Below are positions 15,923 through 22,434 of a DNA stretch of 64,000 nt, piece after piece. The notes beneath the pieces were generated by a model. The model saw only the letters and a program-made list of their open reading frames with translations, was not told the origin of the DNA and did no database searches. The DNA comes from Microcella alkaliphila (GTDB taxonomy: Bacteria > Actinomycetota > Actinomycetes > Actinomycetales > Microbacteriaceae), in NCBI RefSeq assembly GCF_002355395.1, contig NZ_AP017315.1, forward strand, positions 1,612,001 to 1,676,000, in the 5' to 3' direction. The first letter of the stretch is position 1. The number at the start of each line of letters is the position of its first letter. A program made the position numbers and the translations under genes.

Positions 15923-16401
15923 CGGGTGCCCCTGATGGGGGCGGCCATCTGGTGGTGGCGGGTCTTGCCTGCTTGGAGGAGGGCGGGGATGATCGCGGCG
16001 ACTGTGCGGTGGATGGCGGCGTCGCCGAGGGTGCGGATGATGAGGGTGGCTGCGTCGTCCAACTCGGTGTCGCCTTGGGCGTGGCTGATGTAGAGCAGGG
16101 CGGCGAGGAGGCCGTCGGTTTCGGCGATGTTGAAGGCGGTCATGGCTGCTGCGGGGTGGCCGGCGTCTTCGGATGCGGTGCGGGAGTTCGCGCAGTTGGT
16201 GTCGTGGAGCTGCTCGATCAGCCAGCGGAGGTTCGCCATCGCATCCTCGGCGGGCAGGTTGTCGAACGCGGCCACGAGTGCGTCGGCGAGGCTCCGCATC
16301 TCGGGGCAGTCGTGGCCGTCGGAGGGGCATTTCTGTTCGGCGTGGGCGGCGATCGCGTCGACGAGCGCGTCCCAGATGGCTTGTTGGGGTGGGGTGGTCA
16401 T
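15919..16401 (-). CDS. 160-residue phage protein, function unknown
   Basis: Starts MTTPPQQAIWDALVDAIAAHAEQKCPSDGHDC at 16401. All-helical and rich in Ala (MAAPIRGTR at the end). The segment KCPSDGHDCPEM has two Cys and two His-like ligands. Coupled to both neighbours by 4-nt overlaps. No family recognised. Confidence 0.65.
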   Translation of the reverse strand: MTTPPQQAIWDALVDAIAAHAEQKCPSDGHDCPEMRSLADALVAAFDNLPAEDAMANLRWLIEQLHDTNCANSRTASEDAGHPAAAMTAFNIAETDGLLAALLYISHAQGDTELDDAATLIIRTLGDAAIHRTVAAIIPALLQAGKTRHHQMAAPIRGTR

Positions 16402-17180
16402 GCTGCCTCCTCGGCGGTGTCGATGAGCTTCTGGAACTCGGGCCAGTCGTTCGTGATGGCGGTGATGACGAAGCCGGTGGGTGAGCGCGGCGGGCTGCTG
16501 GCGCGGTCGAGGATCGTGGTGACGATGCGGGCGACGTCGGATGGGGACGCGATGCGGCCGCAGGCTTTGCCGATGGCGGTAGCGGTCTTGTCGTAGTCGA
16601 CGCCGAGGCCGGCGATGGAGGCGCGGACGGTGTTGTGGTCGGCGTCGGGATCATCTGTCCGTCCGTCGCTTTCCGCGCGTTCGGGTACTGGACGGACAGA
16701 AGAAGTCTTGTTAACAGGACTGTGGACTGAGGGGGTGCGTGACGTGCCCGTGACAGGGGGCGTGACTCCCGCCGTGACATCGTGACCTGTCACGGTGTCT
16801 GTCACGGCGTGACTTTCGGCGTGACTGTCACCGTGACTGGGGGTCTGTTTCGACCGTTGCCGTTGCTTGCGGACGCGGGCTTGCTCGCGAGCGGAATCGC
16901 GGCGCTTCTTCTCCCCGTCGGCGTCGAGATTGCCGGGTACGTCCTGCCAGTCGTGGAAGCGGTAGCCGTCGGACACCTTCACCCATAGGCCGGCCTTGAC
17001 GAGCGCTTCTGCTTCGGCCTTCGTGCCGAGACTGGTGGCGATCCCCTTGGGGATGTGGCCGCCGGTGACGTACTGCTTCGACCAGGCGCCGGCGCGCACC
17101 CACAGGCCGAGGGCGGCGTTTCCCGCTGCGAGGGCCTTCGGGTGGAAGGGGAACTGGTCGTCGACGAGGAAGTAGGTCAT
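16398..17180 (-). CDS. Phage replication protein (initiator/DnaT-like), probable
   Basis: 260 residues. The N-terminal part MTYFLVDDQFPFHPKALAAGNAALGLWVRAGAWSKQYVTGGHIPKGIATSLGTKAEAEALVKAGLW is the winged-helix module seen at the head of many phage replisome organiser proteins, and is followed by YRFHDWQD. The middle is a low-complexity His/Val/Thr linker encoded by the GTGAC repeats at 16739-16837. The C-terminal about 80 residues (NTVRASIAGLGVDYDKTATAIGKACGR) may bind a partner helicase. An origin inside the initiator gene is a known phage arrangement (lambda O). Confidence 0.65.
   Translation of the reverse strand: MTYFLVDDQFPFHPKALAAGNAALGLWVRAGAWSKQYVTGGHIPKGIATSLGTKAEAEALVKAGLWVKVSDGYRFHDWQDVPGNLDADGEKKRRDSAREQARVRKQRQRSKQTPSHGDSHAESHAVTDTVTGHDVTAGVTPPVTGTSRTPSVHSPVNKTSSVRPVPERAESDGRTDDPDADHNTVRASIAGLGVDYDKTATAIGKACGRIASPSDVARIVTTILDRASSPPRSPTGFVITAITNDWPEFQKLIDTAEEAA
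16739..16837. repeat. Iteron-like cluster of GTGAC boxes, candidate prophage origin
   Basis: Eleven copies of GTGAC or its complement GTCAC within 99 bp. Direct copies start at 16739, 16750, 16762, 16774, 16782, 16809, 16821 and 16833; complementary ones at 16789, 16801 and 16827. Several starts are 11-12 bp apart, close to one helical turn. They fall in the linker-coding part of the replication gene. Confidence 0.6.
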
Positions 17181-17491
17181 GCTGTGGCCTCCGTGGGCCG
17201 CCTGCGGGGCTCGGTCGGGGTGGACTGGGGTGGGTTCATGCGTTCGGCGATCGCGCGAGCGATCGCGGCGTCGAGCTCGGCTGCGACGTCGTCCATGAGG
17301 AGTCGGCAGCGGTTGCAGACCACGACGAGGAACTCCAGCTCGGGATGCCTGCGCACAACCCAGCCGAGGCGGGAGAAGTACTCGACCATGGAGGGTGACT
17401 CGGTGCCGGCGACGTGCTGGACCGTGTTCGTGCAGAAGTCGCAGGTAAGCGTCGTCGACGTCGCCTGGGTGAGGGGCTCGACGCGGATCAC
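17177..17491 (-). CDS. Phage zinc-ribbon-like protein
   Basis: 104 residues. CDFCTNTVQHVAG near the N-terminus and VVVCNRCRLLMDD about 40 residues later form two CxxC knuckles, suggesting one zinc site; the rest is helical and basic. No family recognised. It overlaps the replication gene start by 4 nt. Confidence 0.65.
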   Translation of the reverse strand: MIRVEPLTQATSTTLTCDFCTNTVQHVAGTESPSMVEYFSRLGWVVRRHPELEFLVVVCNRCRLLMDDVAAELDAAIARAIAERMNPPQSTPTEPRRRPTEATA

Positions 17492-17685
17492 AGGCCGGCC
17501 TCCATCGACTGCAGCTGCTGGTCGACGGTGATGTCGTGCAGCAGGGCGAGCGCCTCGCTGCCGGGCATGATGTGACCGTCTGCGCGAGTGCCCTCGATCG
17601 ACCTGCCGATGGGTGTTCGGGTGAGGGTGAACGTGGCGCCGGCGTCCTGGTCGACGACGACGATCGTGTACCGGTCGCGGGTCAT
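17488..17685 (-). CDS. 65-residue phage protein
   Basis: Starts MTRDRYTIVVVDQDAGATFTLTRTPIG at 17685, beta-rich at first and then helical (GSEALALLHDITVDQQLQSM). No recognised motif. Coupled by 4-nt overlaps on both sides. Confidence 0.6.
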   Translation of the reverse strand: MTRDRYTIVVVDQDAGATFTLTRTPIGRSIEGTRADGHIMPGSEALALLHDITVDQQLQSMEAGL

Positions 17686-18323
17686 GCTGTCGGCTCGATC
17701 AGCTGCGGGTGGTGGTCGTCAACGTGGAGCGCGGCGATGCCGCCGAGGCGCCGGTGGAGCTCTTCGAGGCCAGCGCGGGTGACGCGGACCTGGGGGTAGG
17801 CGATTCGGTCGGTGCGGCCGCGGGTCTGGTCGCGGACGAGCCAGCCGGCATCCGTTGCCCGGTCGGTGGGGATCCACGCACGAGTGATGGGCTCCTGCAT
17901 GGCCCACCCGTAGTCGCGAAGCAGGTCGCGGAACAGCTCGTCGCGAGTTATGCGGATAACTGGGTCGCGGGACAGGATGTCGGCCGCTTCACCGACGGAG
18001 AGGTGTCCGTCGTCGACGCGAGCGCGGGAGAAGGGCGAGTTCGTGGCGATCGCGTAGAGCACGCCATCAAGCAGCTCAGAGCGGACGCCGTCAAACCACA
18101 CGAGAAACTCCATGCGCTTCTCAGTAGGGAACTCGTTGGCGAGGGCGACGACGTCGGCGACGGTGAGTAGGTCACGGTTGTCGTCGAGCAACTCCAGGGC
18201 GGCGTAGATGTCGGGGCCGACGAAGCGGGCTTCGCTGTCGCCGCTGGTCTGGACTGCGCGGATGTCGATGCCGTGCCCGAACCAACGGAACGGGATGACC
18301 ACGGTGCGCGGTTCGTCGCTCAT
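17682..18323 (-). CDS. Phage antirepressor-like protein (ANT/KilAC C-terminus), probable
   Basis: 213 residues. The N-terminus FRWFGHGIDIRAVQTSGDSEARFVGPDIYAALEL resembles a Bro-N-type domain, and the C-terminal VRDQTRGRTDRIAYPQVRVTRAGLEELHRRLGG resembles the ANT/KilAC domain of phage antirepressors (typically ending in YPQxRVTxxGLxxL). Between them is an HTH-like VGEAADILSRDPVIRITRDELFRDLLRDYGW. If correct, it would antagonise the lysogeny repressor during induction. The identification rests on these local patterns. Confidence 0.65.
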   Translation of the reverse strand: MSDEPRTVVIPFRWFGHGIDIRAVQTSGDSEARFVGPDIYAALELLDDNRDLLTVADVVALANEFPTEKRMEFLVWFDGVRSELLDGVLYAIATNSPFSRARVDDGHLSVGEAADILSRDPVIRITRDELFRDLLRDYGWAMQEPITRAWIPTDRATDAGWLVRDQTRGRTDRIAYPQVRVTRAGLEELHRRLGGIAALHVDDHHPQLIEPTA

Positions 18324-18562
18324 CGGACTGCGGGGCGCTCGAGGTGGCGAAGAGTGAGGATCGCGGAACCGAGCCCGACGACGCCGAGGAGCGCGGCCAC
18401 GATGACGAGGAAGATCACTCGCGTGTGGATGGCGGCCTGGGCGAGGTAGTCGAGGACGGGTTGCAGGCCGCCGACGTGGATCGCGACGACGACGGCGGCG
18501 CCGGCGAGGAACGCTGCGATGTTGGTGGGGCGGATGCGGCGGAGTGTGGGGTGGCTACGCAC
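18320..18562 (-). CDS. Small phage membrane protein, two TM segments
   Basis: 80 residues. After a basic N-terminus (RSHPTLRRIRPT) two hydrophobic stretches follow (NIAAFLAGAAVVVAIHVGGLQ and VIFLVIVAALLGVVGLGSAIL), so it is probably inner-membrane with both ends inside. Third of a group of three small membrane protein genes in a row (18320-19056). Function unknown. Confidence 0.62.
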   Translation of the reverse strand: MRSHPTLRRIRPTNIAAFLAGAAVVVAIHVGGLQPVLDYLAQAAIHTRVIFLVIVAALLGVVGLGSAILTLRHLERPAVR

Positions 18563-18568
18563 GGCGGG

Positions 18569-18826
18569 TTACCTCCGGGACGGTGTGAAGTACAGGACGG
18601 CGAACAGGACTGCCGCGACGGTGACGGCGGCGAGGGGGTGGCTGGCGGCGGCGTGAATGCCGACGAAAACGACTCCGAGGACGGTGAGGCGGGCGAGGTG
18701 CCGGATGGGTGCGGGAGCGCGGCGGCCGCTTCGGGTCTGCGGTGCCGCGCTCCCGCTGGGGGCACTCGACGGAGACGCCGGCAGCGTCGGGGGGCCGTCG
18801 AGAGTGTGAAGGCGCGTGGTCGTCAT
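18569..18826 (-). CDS. Small phage membrane protein
   Basis: 85 residues from the ATG at 18826, chosen for its ATGA overlap with the upstream stop. A Pro/Ser-rich soluble N-terminus is followed by LARLTVLGVVFVGIHAAASHPLAAVTVAAVLFAVLYF, one or two membrane segments. Function unknown. Confidence 0.6.
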   Translation of the reverse strand: MTTTRLHTLDGPPTLPASPSSAPSGSAAPQTRSGRRAPAPIRHLARLTVLGVVFVGIHAAASHPLAAVTVAAVLFAVLYFTPSRR

Positions 18827-19056
18827 GAGCGCACCCCCGCCTTGCGGACGGCATCGAGCGCCGCCCAGTACGTGTGCAGAGAATCCCAATAGGCGACGTT
18901 CGCCGCGTCGTTCCTCTTCTCCGCGAGCACCAGGCGACGGTTCGCCCGATACACGAGTGTCACGATGCGGCCCAGAAGGATCGTGCCGACGACGAGGAGC
19001 GCGGCGGCGACGAGGATGCCAACGACGGCGATGTTGAGGAGGAGATACGCGCTCAC
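18823..19056 (-). CDS. Small phage membrane protein with cytoplasmic helix
   Basis: 77 residues. N-terminal LLLNIAVVGILVAAALLVVGTILLG is a strong membrane anchor, followed by a soluble helical tail (YRANRRLVLAEKRNDAANVAYWDSLHTYWAALDAV). Function unknown; coupled to the genes on both sides. Confidence 0.65.
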   Translation of the reverse strand: MSAYLLLNIAVVGILVAAALLVVGTILLGRIVTLVYRANRRLVLAEKRNDAANVAYWDSLHTYWAALDAVRKAGVRS

Positions 19057-19814
19057 GCGGCCTCCTCAGTTGCGAGGTCGGGCCGGTGTAGAGCGCGGGC
19101 TTCGATCCAGAGATCCTTGAGCAGCGCCTTGGAGACTCGGCGGAGCGCACGCTGGTGCTGATGGCCAGCAGAGAGCGGCGTGCCGGGCTGCGCCGGCTTA
19201 CCGGACGGGCCGCAACGGACGCACTCGGTGGTGTGGAGCTTGTCGACGTCGCCGATACGGGACTCGTCGTACACGATCCGGTAGGGGCTGTTCTCCTGCT
19301 TGATGCACGACAGTGCGATCAGGAACGCGCGCATCTTCGCGGTGTCTGACCAGTTGGTTTTCTCGCCGCGACGTCGACGCTGAGCGGCCCCATTGTGGAC
19401 GGCGTACCCGCAGTACGCCCAGAGCTCTGAGACAGTGCGAGGGCGGTCGTGGAGGTCGTTCCAGTAGGGGTCGCCGATCGCCGCGAGCAGGCGCGCGGCT
19501 TGCTTCTCCCCCACTCCGATCGTTCGCTTGATGAACGGGTACAGCGGGTGGGTGCGGAGTGCCCGCTTGAGGTCTAGCTCGGCGGCGTGCTCGAGCGCAG
19601 CGATGCTTGCGACGAGCGCCTGGGCTCGGGCGACCTCGGGCGATCGTGCGTCGAGGCCCAGGCCGCGCTGTTCGCCGTCCGAATCCGTGGCGGATCGGGT
19701 GAGCTGCCGGACGCGATTCTCGTTTGCGATGCGGGTGCGCTCGAGGTCGTCGAGCGTGTCGGCGACTAGGCAGAGGTAGGCGTCGAAGAGGGGATCCTGC
19801 CGCTGGCGGGTCAT
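19053..19814 (-). CDS. Phage protein with IS110-like (Transposase_20) domain
   Basis: 253 residues. The core THPLYPFIKRTIGVGEKQAARLLAAIGDPYWNDLHDRPRTVSELWAYCGYAVHNG, with a helix-hairpin-helix-like IGVGEKQAARLL, matches the C-terminal domain of IS110-family transposases; an SDTAKMRAFLIALS and a final RALRRVSKALLKDLW follow as in that family. The N-terminal RuvC-like catalytic domain of true IS110 transposases is absent and no terminal repeats are seen, so this is a phage-encoded relative, not an insertion sequence. Also contains CVRC. Confidence 0.7.
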   Translation of the reverse strand: MTRQRQDPLFDAYLCLVADTLDDLERTRIANENRVRQLTRSATDSDGEQRGLGLDARSPEVARAQALVASIAALEHAAELDLKRALRTHPLYPFIKRTIGVGEKQAARLLAAIGDPYWNDLHDRPRTVSELWAYCGYAVHNGAAQRRRRGEKTNWSDTAKMRAFLIALSCIKQENSPYRIVYDESRIGDVDKLHTTECVRCGPSGKPAQPGTPLSAGHQHQRALRRVSKALLKDLWIEARALHRPDLATEEAA

Positions 19815-20104
19815 CCTGTGGGCTCCGACCGGATTCTGGCGGCGGCAGGAATGTCGTCACGATCGGCGAGGCAGAGGTGGGCATCGTATGCCTCTTGGCC
19901 GGTCGTGACTGCTTGATCCTCCGGACGCGGTTGGTGTCTGGTGGACGTCAGGTCAATGGCGTCCGGAGGGAAGGGTGCCCGAGCGGGTGGTTCCTGGTTT
20001 ACGCAATCGTCGTGGCTCGGGCTGTCTGTGGACCCCGCCGACGGGCGTTCTCTGGATCGCGTGTCCGCGTTGGTCGGCGGGGTGGTTTCGGGGTGGTCGG
20101 TCAT
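19811..20104 (-). CDS. 97-residue phage protein, low complexity
   Basis: Starts MTDHPETTPPTNADTRSRERPSAG at 20104 (ATGA overlap) and is Pro/Ser/Asp-rich through most of its length, ending ARIRSEPTG. Probably disordered. Supported only by coupling with its neighbours. Confidence 0.5.
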   Translation of the reverse strand: MTDHPETTPPTNADTRSRERPSAGSTDSPSHDDCVNQEPPARAPFPPDAIDLTSTRHQPRPEDQAVTTGQEAYDAHLCLADRDDIPAAARIRSEPTG

Positions 20105-20574
20105 GCTGCACGCTCCAGAATCGGGGAGGCGACATCGGCGGAAAGGTCGCCGAGGGTCTTGGCCCGGGATGCCCGCATCGCGGCGGCGAGGTGTTCGAAC
20201 TGCTGCACCCGGTACAGGGCCTCGTTCGCGAGCTTGCGGCGAGCGCCGGCGACGGTGAGGAGGTCTTCTGCGGTGCAGTCGCGGAGCCGCTTGACGATGC
20301 CGTCGACGGGGATGTTCTGGTCGAGGAACTTGGGCCACCACTCGGTGCGGATGAGTTCTTGCTTGCGGGAGTGTCCGGGCTTGATGGGGCCGGTGGCTTT
20401 GCGTCGGAGGTCGCCGGCGGCGCTGACCAACTGCTCGCGGATCGCCGAGCGGAGCATGGCCGGGTAGTCGGCGGGCTTGATCGCCTTCATGACGAGGTCG
20501 ACGGTGGCGTCCATGTCGTCGAGGCCGTGCTCTGCGACGGTCGAGGTGACGAGGCTGCGGAATGAAGAGCTCAC
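20101..20574 (-). CDS. 157-residue helical phage protein
   Basis: GTG start at 20574 (MSSSFRSLVTSTVAEHG). Helical, with a basic linker LRRKATGPIKPGHSRKQELIRTEWWPKFLDQN and a C-terminal RRKLANEALYRVQQFEHLAAAMRASRAK. No known domain. It is the first minus-strand gene after the plus-strand gene at 20643 and may be transcribed from the early promoter at 21413. Confidence 0.65.
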   Translation of the reverse strand: MSSSFRSLVTSTVAEHGLDDMDATVDLVMKAIKPADYPAMLRSAIREQLVSAAGDLRRKATGPIKPGHSRKQELIRTEWWPKFLDQNIPVDGIVKRLRDCTAEDLLTVAGARRKLANEALYRVQQFEHLAAAMRASRAKTLGDLSADVASPILERAA

Positions 20575-20630
20575 GCGGCATCACCGCCCTCGGCGAGCGC
20601 CGGGGTCTGTTGCTGAGCCTGGGCGGGGGC

Positions 20631-20636
20631 TAGCGT
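20631..20636 (+). promoter_or_regulatory. Leaderless -10 element for the 20643 gene
   Basis: TAGCGT lies exactly 6 nt before the ATG at 20643. A TTGCTG at 20610-20615 is a possible -35 with a 15-bp spacer. The same -10-to-ATG spacing occurs at the repressor, the divergent HTH gene and the 9617 gene. Confidence 0.5.
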
Positions 20637-20642
20637 GCTGTG

Positions 20643-21182
20643 ATGGGCCTTTTCTCGAAGAAGCAGACCGTGGTGAGTGTTGCCTTCCGGGAACTGAGCG
20701 AGCCGCCTCCGAAGAATGAGCTCCGGTCGACCTATCGGTACGTGTCCACGCTGACTCCGGCGCCGGTCGTCGGCGACCGCTTGATGGTGCGGGGCTCGGA
20801 CGGGAAGCTTGCGCCGGTCATCGTTGTGGCCGTCGAGGTGACCAAGGCGACCGACGGGCTCGCGCCGGTTGAGCGTGCGGTGACCGCGGAGGAGCTGGAT
20901 CAGGCGACGCAAAAAGCGGCGAAGGATCTCGACACTTGGTTCCGAATGGCTCGTCGCAGTGCTGGGCTGAGCGTCAGCGGGCGCCTGCCCGGAAAGCCGC
21001 CGGGCGACCTGCCGGAGATCCCGCCGGCGGACGGTGAGGCCTCCCGAGAGGATGCCGATGCGTGGGGTCGTGGCTGGTACCGAATCTGGAAGCTCGCCGA
21101 GGAACACGGTCGGGGTGCGGAGGAGATCGCTGCCTTCAAGTCGAAGGCCTACCGCTGGTTCGCGGTGCGCGATCGCAGCTGA
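20643..21182 (+). CDS. Plus-strand prophage gene, function unknown
   Basis: 179 residues from the ATG at 20643 (a GTG at 20640 is in frame but too close to the -10). Starts MGLFSKKQTVVSVAF, has a beta-rich part (YRYVSTLTPAPVVGDRLMVRGSDGKLAPVIVVAVEV), a linker and a C-terminal helical part (DADAWGRGWYRIWKLAEEHGRGAEEIAAFKSKAYRWF). No signal peptide or membrane segment. No family recognised. Transcribed against the surrounding early operon and flanked by an imperfect 28-bp direct repeat, so it looks like an added (moron-type) gene expressed in the lysogen. Confidence 0.7.
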   Translation: MGLFSKKQTVVSVAFRELSEPPPKNELRSTYRYVSTLTPAPVVGDRLMVRGSDGKLAPVIVVAVEVTKATDGLAPVERAVTAEELDQATQKAAKDLDTWFRMARRSAGLSVSGRLPGKPPGDLPEIPPADGEASREDADAWGRGWYRIWKLAEEHGRGAEEIAAFKSKAYRWFAVRDRS

Positions 21183-21187
21183 GCCCT

Positions 21188-21406
21188 TCATGCGGCGTCT
21201 CCGCCGTCGGCGAGCGACCCGGTGGGTGCGACGAGCGCTTCAATATCGGTGCGACGGAATCGGTACTGACCGCCCGGGGTGGTCGTGAAAGGGATCTGTC
21301 CGCGCTTCACCGCTCGACGAATTGTGTCGGGGTGGAGTTGCGCGATAGCGGCGGCCTCGCCAATGCCGATCTGGGTCTCACCGGGTTGCGTATGCGTAAC
21401 TGCCAT
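21188..21406 (-). CDS. Small HTH protein, Cro/excisionase-like, divergent from repressor
   Basis: 72 residues from the ATG at 21406 (leaderless spacing to its -10). IGIGEAAAIAQLHPDTIRRAVKRGQIPFTTTPGGQYRFRRTDIEALV is a MerR/excisionase-like winged HTH. By position, opposite the repressor and at the head of the minus-strand genes, it could serve as Cro-like regulator or recombination directionality factor. Its C-terminal codons (SLADGGDAA) lie in a 28-bp sequence repeated near 20572. Confidence 0.8.
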   Translation of the reverse strand: MAVTHTQPGETQIGIGEAAAIAQLHPDTIRRAVKRGQIPFTTTPGGQYRFRRTDIEALVAPTGSLADGGDAA

Positions 21407-21512
21407 GCGCATACATAAGCATGCGTAGCGAAGTTGTGCAAGCGTAACTTCGTCGGCGTGTCGTGCTTTTTCTGCTCTTGCGCACTGTTGCGCATGCGTG
21501 CATAATGTCTGC
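21390..21512. promoter_or_regulatory. Prophage switch: divergent leaderless promoters and operators
   Basis: Rightward promoter: TTGCGC 21478-21483, 17 bp, CATAAT 21501-21506, 6 nt, ATG 21513. Leftward promoter (complement): TTGCAC 21436-21441, 17 bp, TTATGT 21413-21418, 6 nt, ATG 21406. Two perfect inverted repeats: GTATGCG at 21390-21396 with CGCATAC at 21408-21414, covering the leftward start, and CGAAGTT at 21429-21435 with AACTTCG at 21446-21452, covering the leftward -35. GCATGCG occurs at 21419 and 21492, the latter between the rightward -35 and -10. These fit operators for the two divergent HTH proteins. Confidence 0.7.
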
Positions 21513-21875
21513 ATGCCCAAAACAAGTCTCAACAGTCAGCCCGGCCCCTACGTGCCCGGCTGGACGTTCGGCGACAAGTTCCGCAAGGCGCGTCGGATAT
21601 CTGGCCTCGACCAGCGCGAGTTCGCAGTGAAGCTCGGCCTCACGCCGTCAACAGTCGCCGCATACGAAGGTGACCGCGCGACCCCACGTCTTCGCGACGT
21701 TACGCCGCTCGCAAAGAGCATCCAGATGCTGACCGGGATCGAGCACACCTGGTTTCTAGAGTTCGACGCGCCCAGGGGTGGCGGCACCAATCTGCACGGC
21801 GTGACGCCGATCCGCCCCCGCACGCTCGGAACAGTGGGCCCTGAGGGATTCGAACCCCCGACATCCACGGTGTAA
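21513..21875 (+). CDS. Prophage repressor (HTH-XRE), C-terminus encoded by tRNA/att sequence
   Basis: 120 residues from ATG 21513. Residues about 20-75 form an XRE-type HTH: FRKARRISGLDQREFAVKLGLTPSTVAAYEGDRATPRLRDVTPLAKSI. No dimerisation/peptidase domain follows; the last residues TVGPEGFEPPTSTV are translated from the complement of the 3' half of tRNA-Val, so the gene ends in the attachment core. A short repressor whose end is set at the attachment site, beside a divergent HTH gene, is the arrangement known for integration-dependent immunity in mycobacteriophages such as BPs. The viral form of the gene cannot be seen here. Confidence 0.85.
   Translation: MPKTSLNSQPGPYVPGWTFGDKFRKARRISGLDQREFAVKLGLTPSTVAAYEGDRATPRLRDVTPLAKSIQMLTGIEHTWFLEFDAPRGGGTNLHGVTPIRPRTLGTVGPEGFEPPTSTV
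21835..21875. other. Attachment site attR (prophage right end)
   Basis: The 3' half of tRNA-Val is shared by the tRNA and the end of the repressor ORF, so the att core lies in this interval, probably in the T-arm to anticodon segment. The exact core length cannot be read without attL, which is outside the window. Confidence 0.65.
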
Positions 21876-21908
21876 ACGTGGCGCTCTAACCAACTGAGCT
21901 AAGAGCCC
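21835..21908 (-). tRNA. tRNA-Val (UAC)
   Basis: 74 nt. Reading the minus strand: acceptor GGGCTCT pairs with AGGGCCC, D-arm GCTCAGTTGGTTAGAGC, anticodon arm CCACG-TTTACAC-CGTGG (anticodon UAC), T-arm with GGTTCGAATCC, discriminator A, no encoded CCA. It is complete and serves as the prophage attachment target. Confidence 0.96.
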
Positions 21909-21934
21909 GTGCGGCGCCAGCCTACCGCCCCCGC

Positions 21935-22053
21935 GTCAACAACTCAGGACTACCGCGTCAGAGGCGCGCAATCGCCTCGCGGTAGGCCGCGAGATCGCGG
22001 GCCTCGCCGGGTGACGTCTGGAAGGCGGCGTGCACTAGTCCTGAGTTGTTGAC
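21935..22053. repeat. Repeat pair 1 (forward 21935-21952, reverse 22036-22053)
   Basis: Forward copy of GTCAACAACTCAGGACTA just beyond the peroxiredoxin stop, and a reverse-complement copy inside the same gene, where it reads in frame as VNNSGL (residues about 128-133) at a position matching the family's usual V-D-x-D-G strand turn. Span 119 bp. Confidence 0.9.
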
Positions 22054-22434
22054 AACCACGGTGGCGCGGGTGGCGAAGCCGCGCTCCTCCACGAAGGCGC
22101 CGTAGACCTGAGCCACCGCGCCGTGGGGCCAGAAGTCGCTCAGCAGCGGGAAGGTAAACCCCTCCTGGTCGGCGAACTGCCGCAGGGTCGCCACCGAGTC
22201 GACAGAGATGCCCACCAACTGAACGCCGGCCTCGGCGAATACGCCAATGTTGTCGCGCAGCTCACAGAGTTCGCCCGTGCACGTGCCGGTGAAGGCGAGC
22301 GGGAAGAATACGAGCGCGACCGGGGAAACTCCCCGAAAATCACTGAGGGTTACGGCCGCTCCCCACTGGTCACGCAGGGTGAAATCGGGGGCCGACGAGC
22401 CGATCTCGGGCAGCGCCGACGTTGTCGCACTCAC
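21958..22434 (-). CDS. AhpE-type peroxiredoxin
   Basis: 158 residues, GTG start at 22434. [21 protein letters not shown], then [19 protein letters not shown] holding the peroxidatic Cys in the P-x3-T-x2-C region, and [29 protein letters not shown]. These are signatures of the AhpE/bacterioferritin-comigratory group of thiol peroxidases that reduce hydroperoxides in the cytoplasm. Divergent from aceE with a 118-bp gap. A 21-bp repeat lies in frame near the 3' end. Confidence 0.92.
   Translation of the reverse strand: MSATTSALPEIGSSAPDFTLRDQWGAAVTLSDFRGVSPVALVFFPLAFTGTCTGELCELRDNIGVFAEAGVQLVGISVDSVATLRQFADQEGFTFPLLSDFWPHGAVAQVYGAFVEERGFATRATVVVNNSGLVHAAFQTSPGEARDLAAYREAIARL

Larger units (their letters stand above)
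1..21908. mobile_element. Prophage (HK97-type siphovirus), left end outside window
   Basis: A continuous block of phage genes: prohead protease, portal, terminases and HNH, then small early-region proteins, helicase, replication protein, antirepressor, and a repressor abutting a tRNA gene. Nearly all genes are on the minus strand with overlapping stop and start codons. The right boundary is tRNA-Val, whose 3' end faces the phage genes, as is usual for tyrosine-integrase attachment sites. Capsid, tail, lysis and integrase genes are not visible and should lie left of position 1. One gene is interrupted by an IS element. None of the 21-bp repeats that dot the flanking chromosome was found inside. 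Confidence 0.93.

Noticed and set aside
19053..19814. A complete IS110 element
   Set aside because: No N-terminal catalytic domain, no flanking untranslated regions, and the gene overlaps its neighbours like other phage genes.
15548..20603. CGGCGAGCGCCGG before both plus-strand genes as a shared control site
   Set aside because: The same 13-mer also occurs at 15548 inside a minus-strand gene and is a plausible coincidence of GC-rich coding sequence.
21835..21875. The GPEGFEPPTSTV ending as the C-terminus of an integrase
   Set aside because: That tRNA-derived ending is often seen at phage attachment sites, but here the attached protein has an XRE HTH and no integrase motif.
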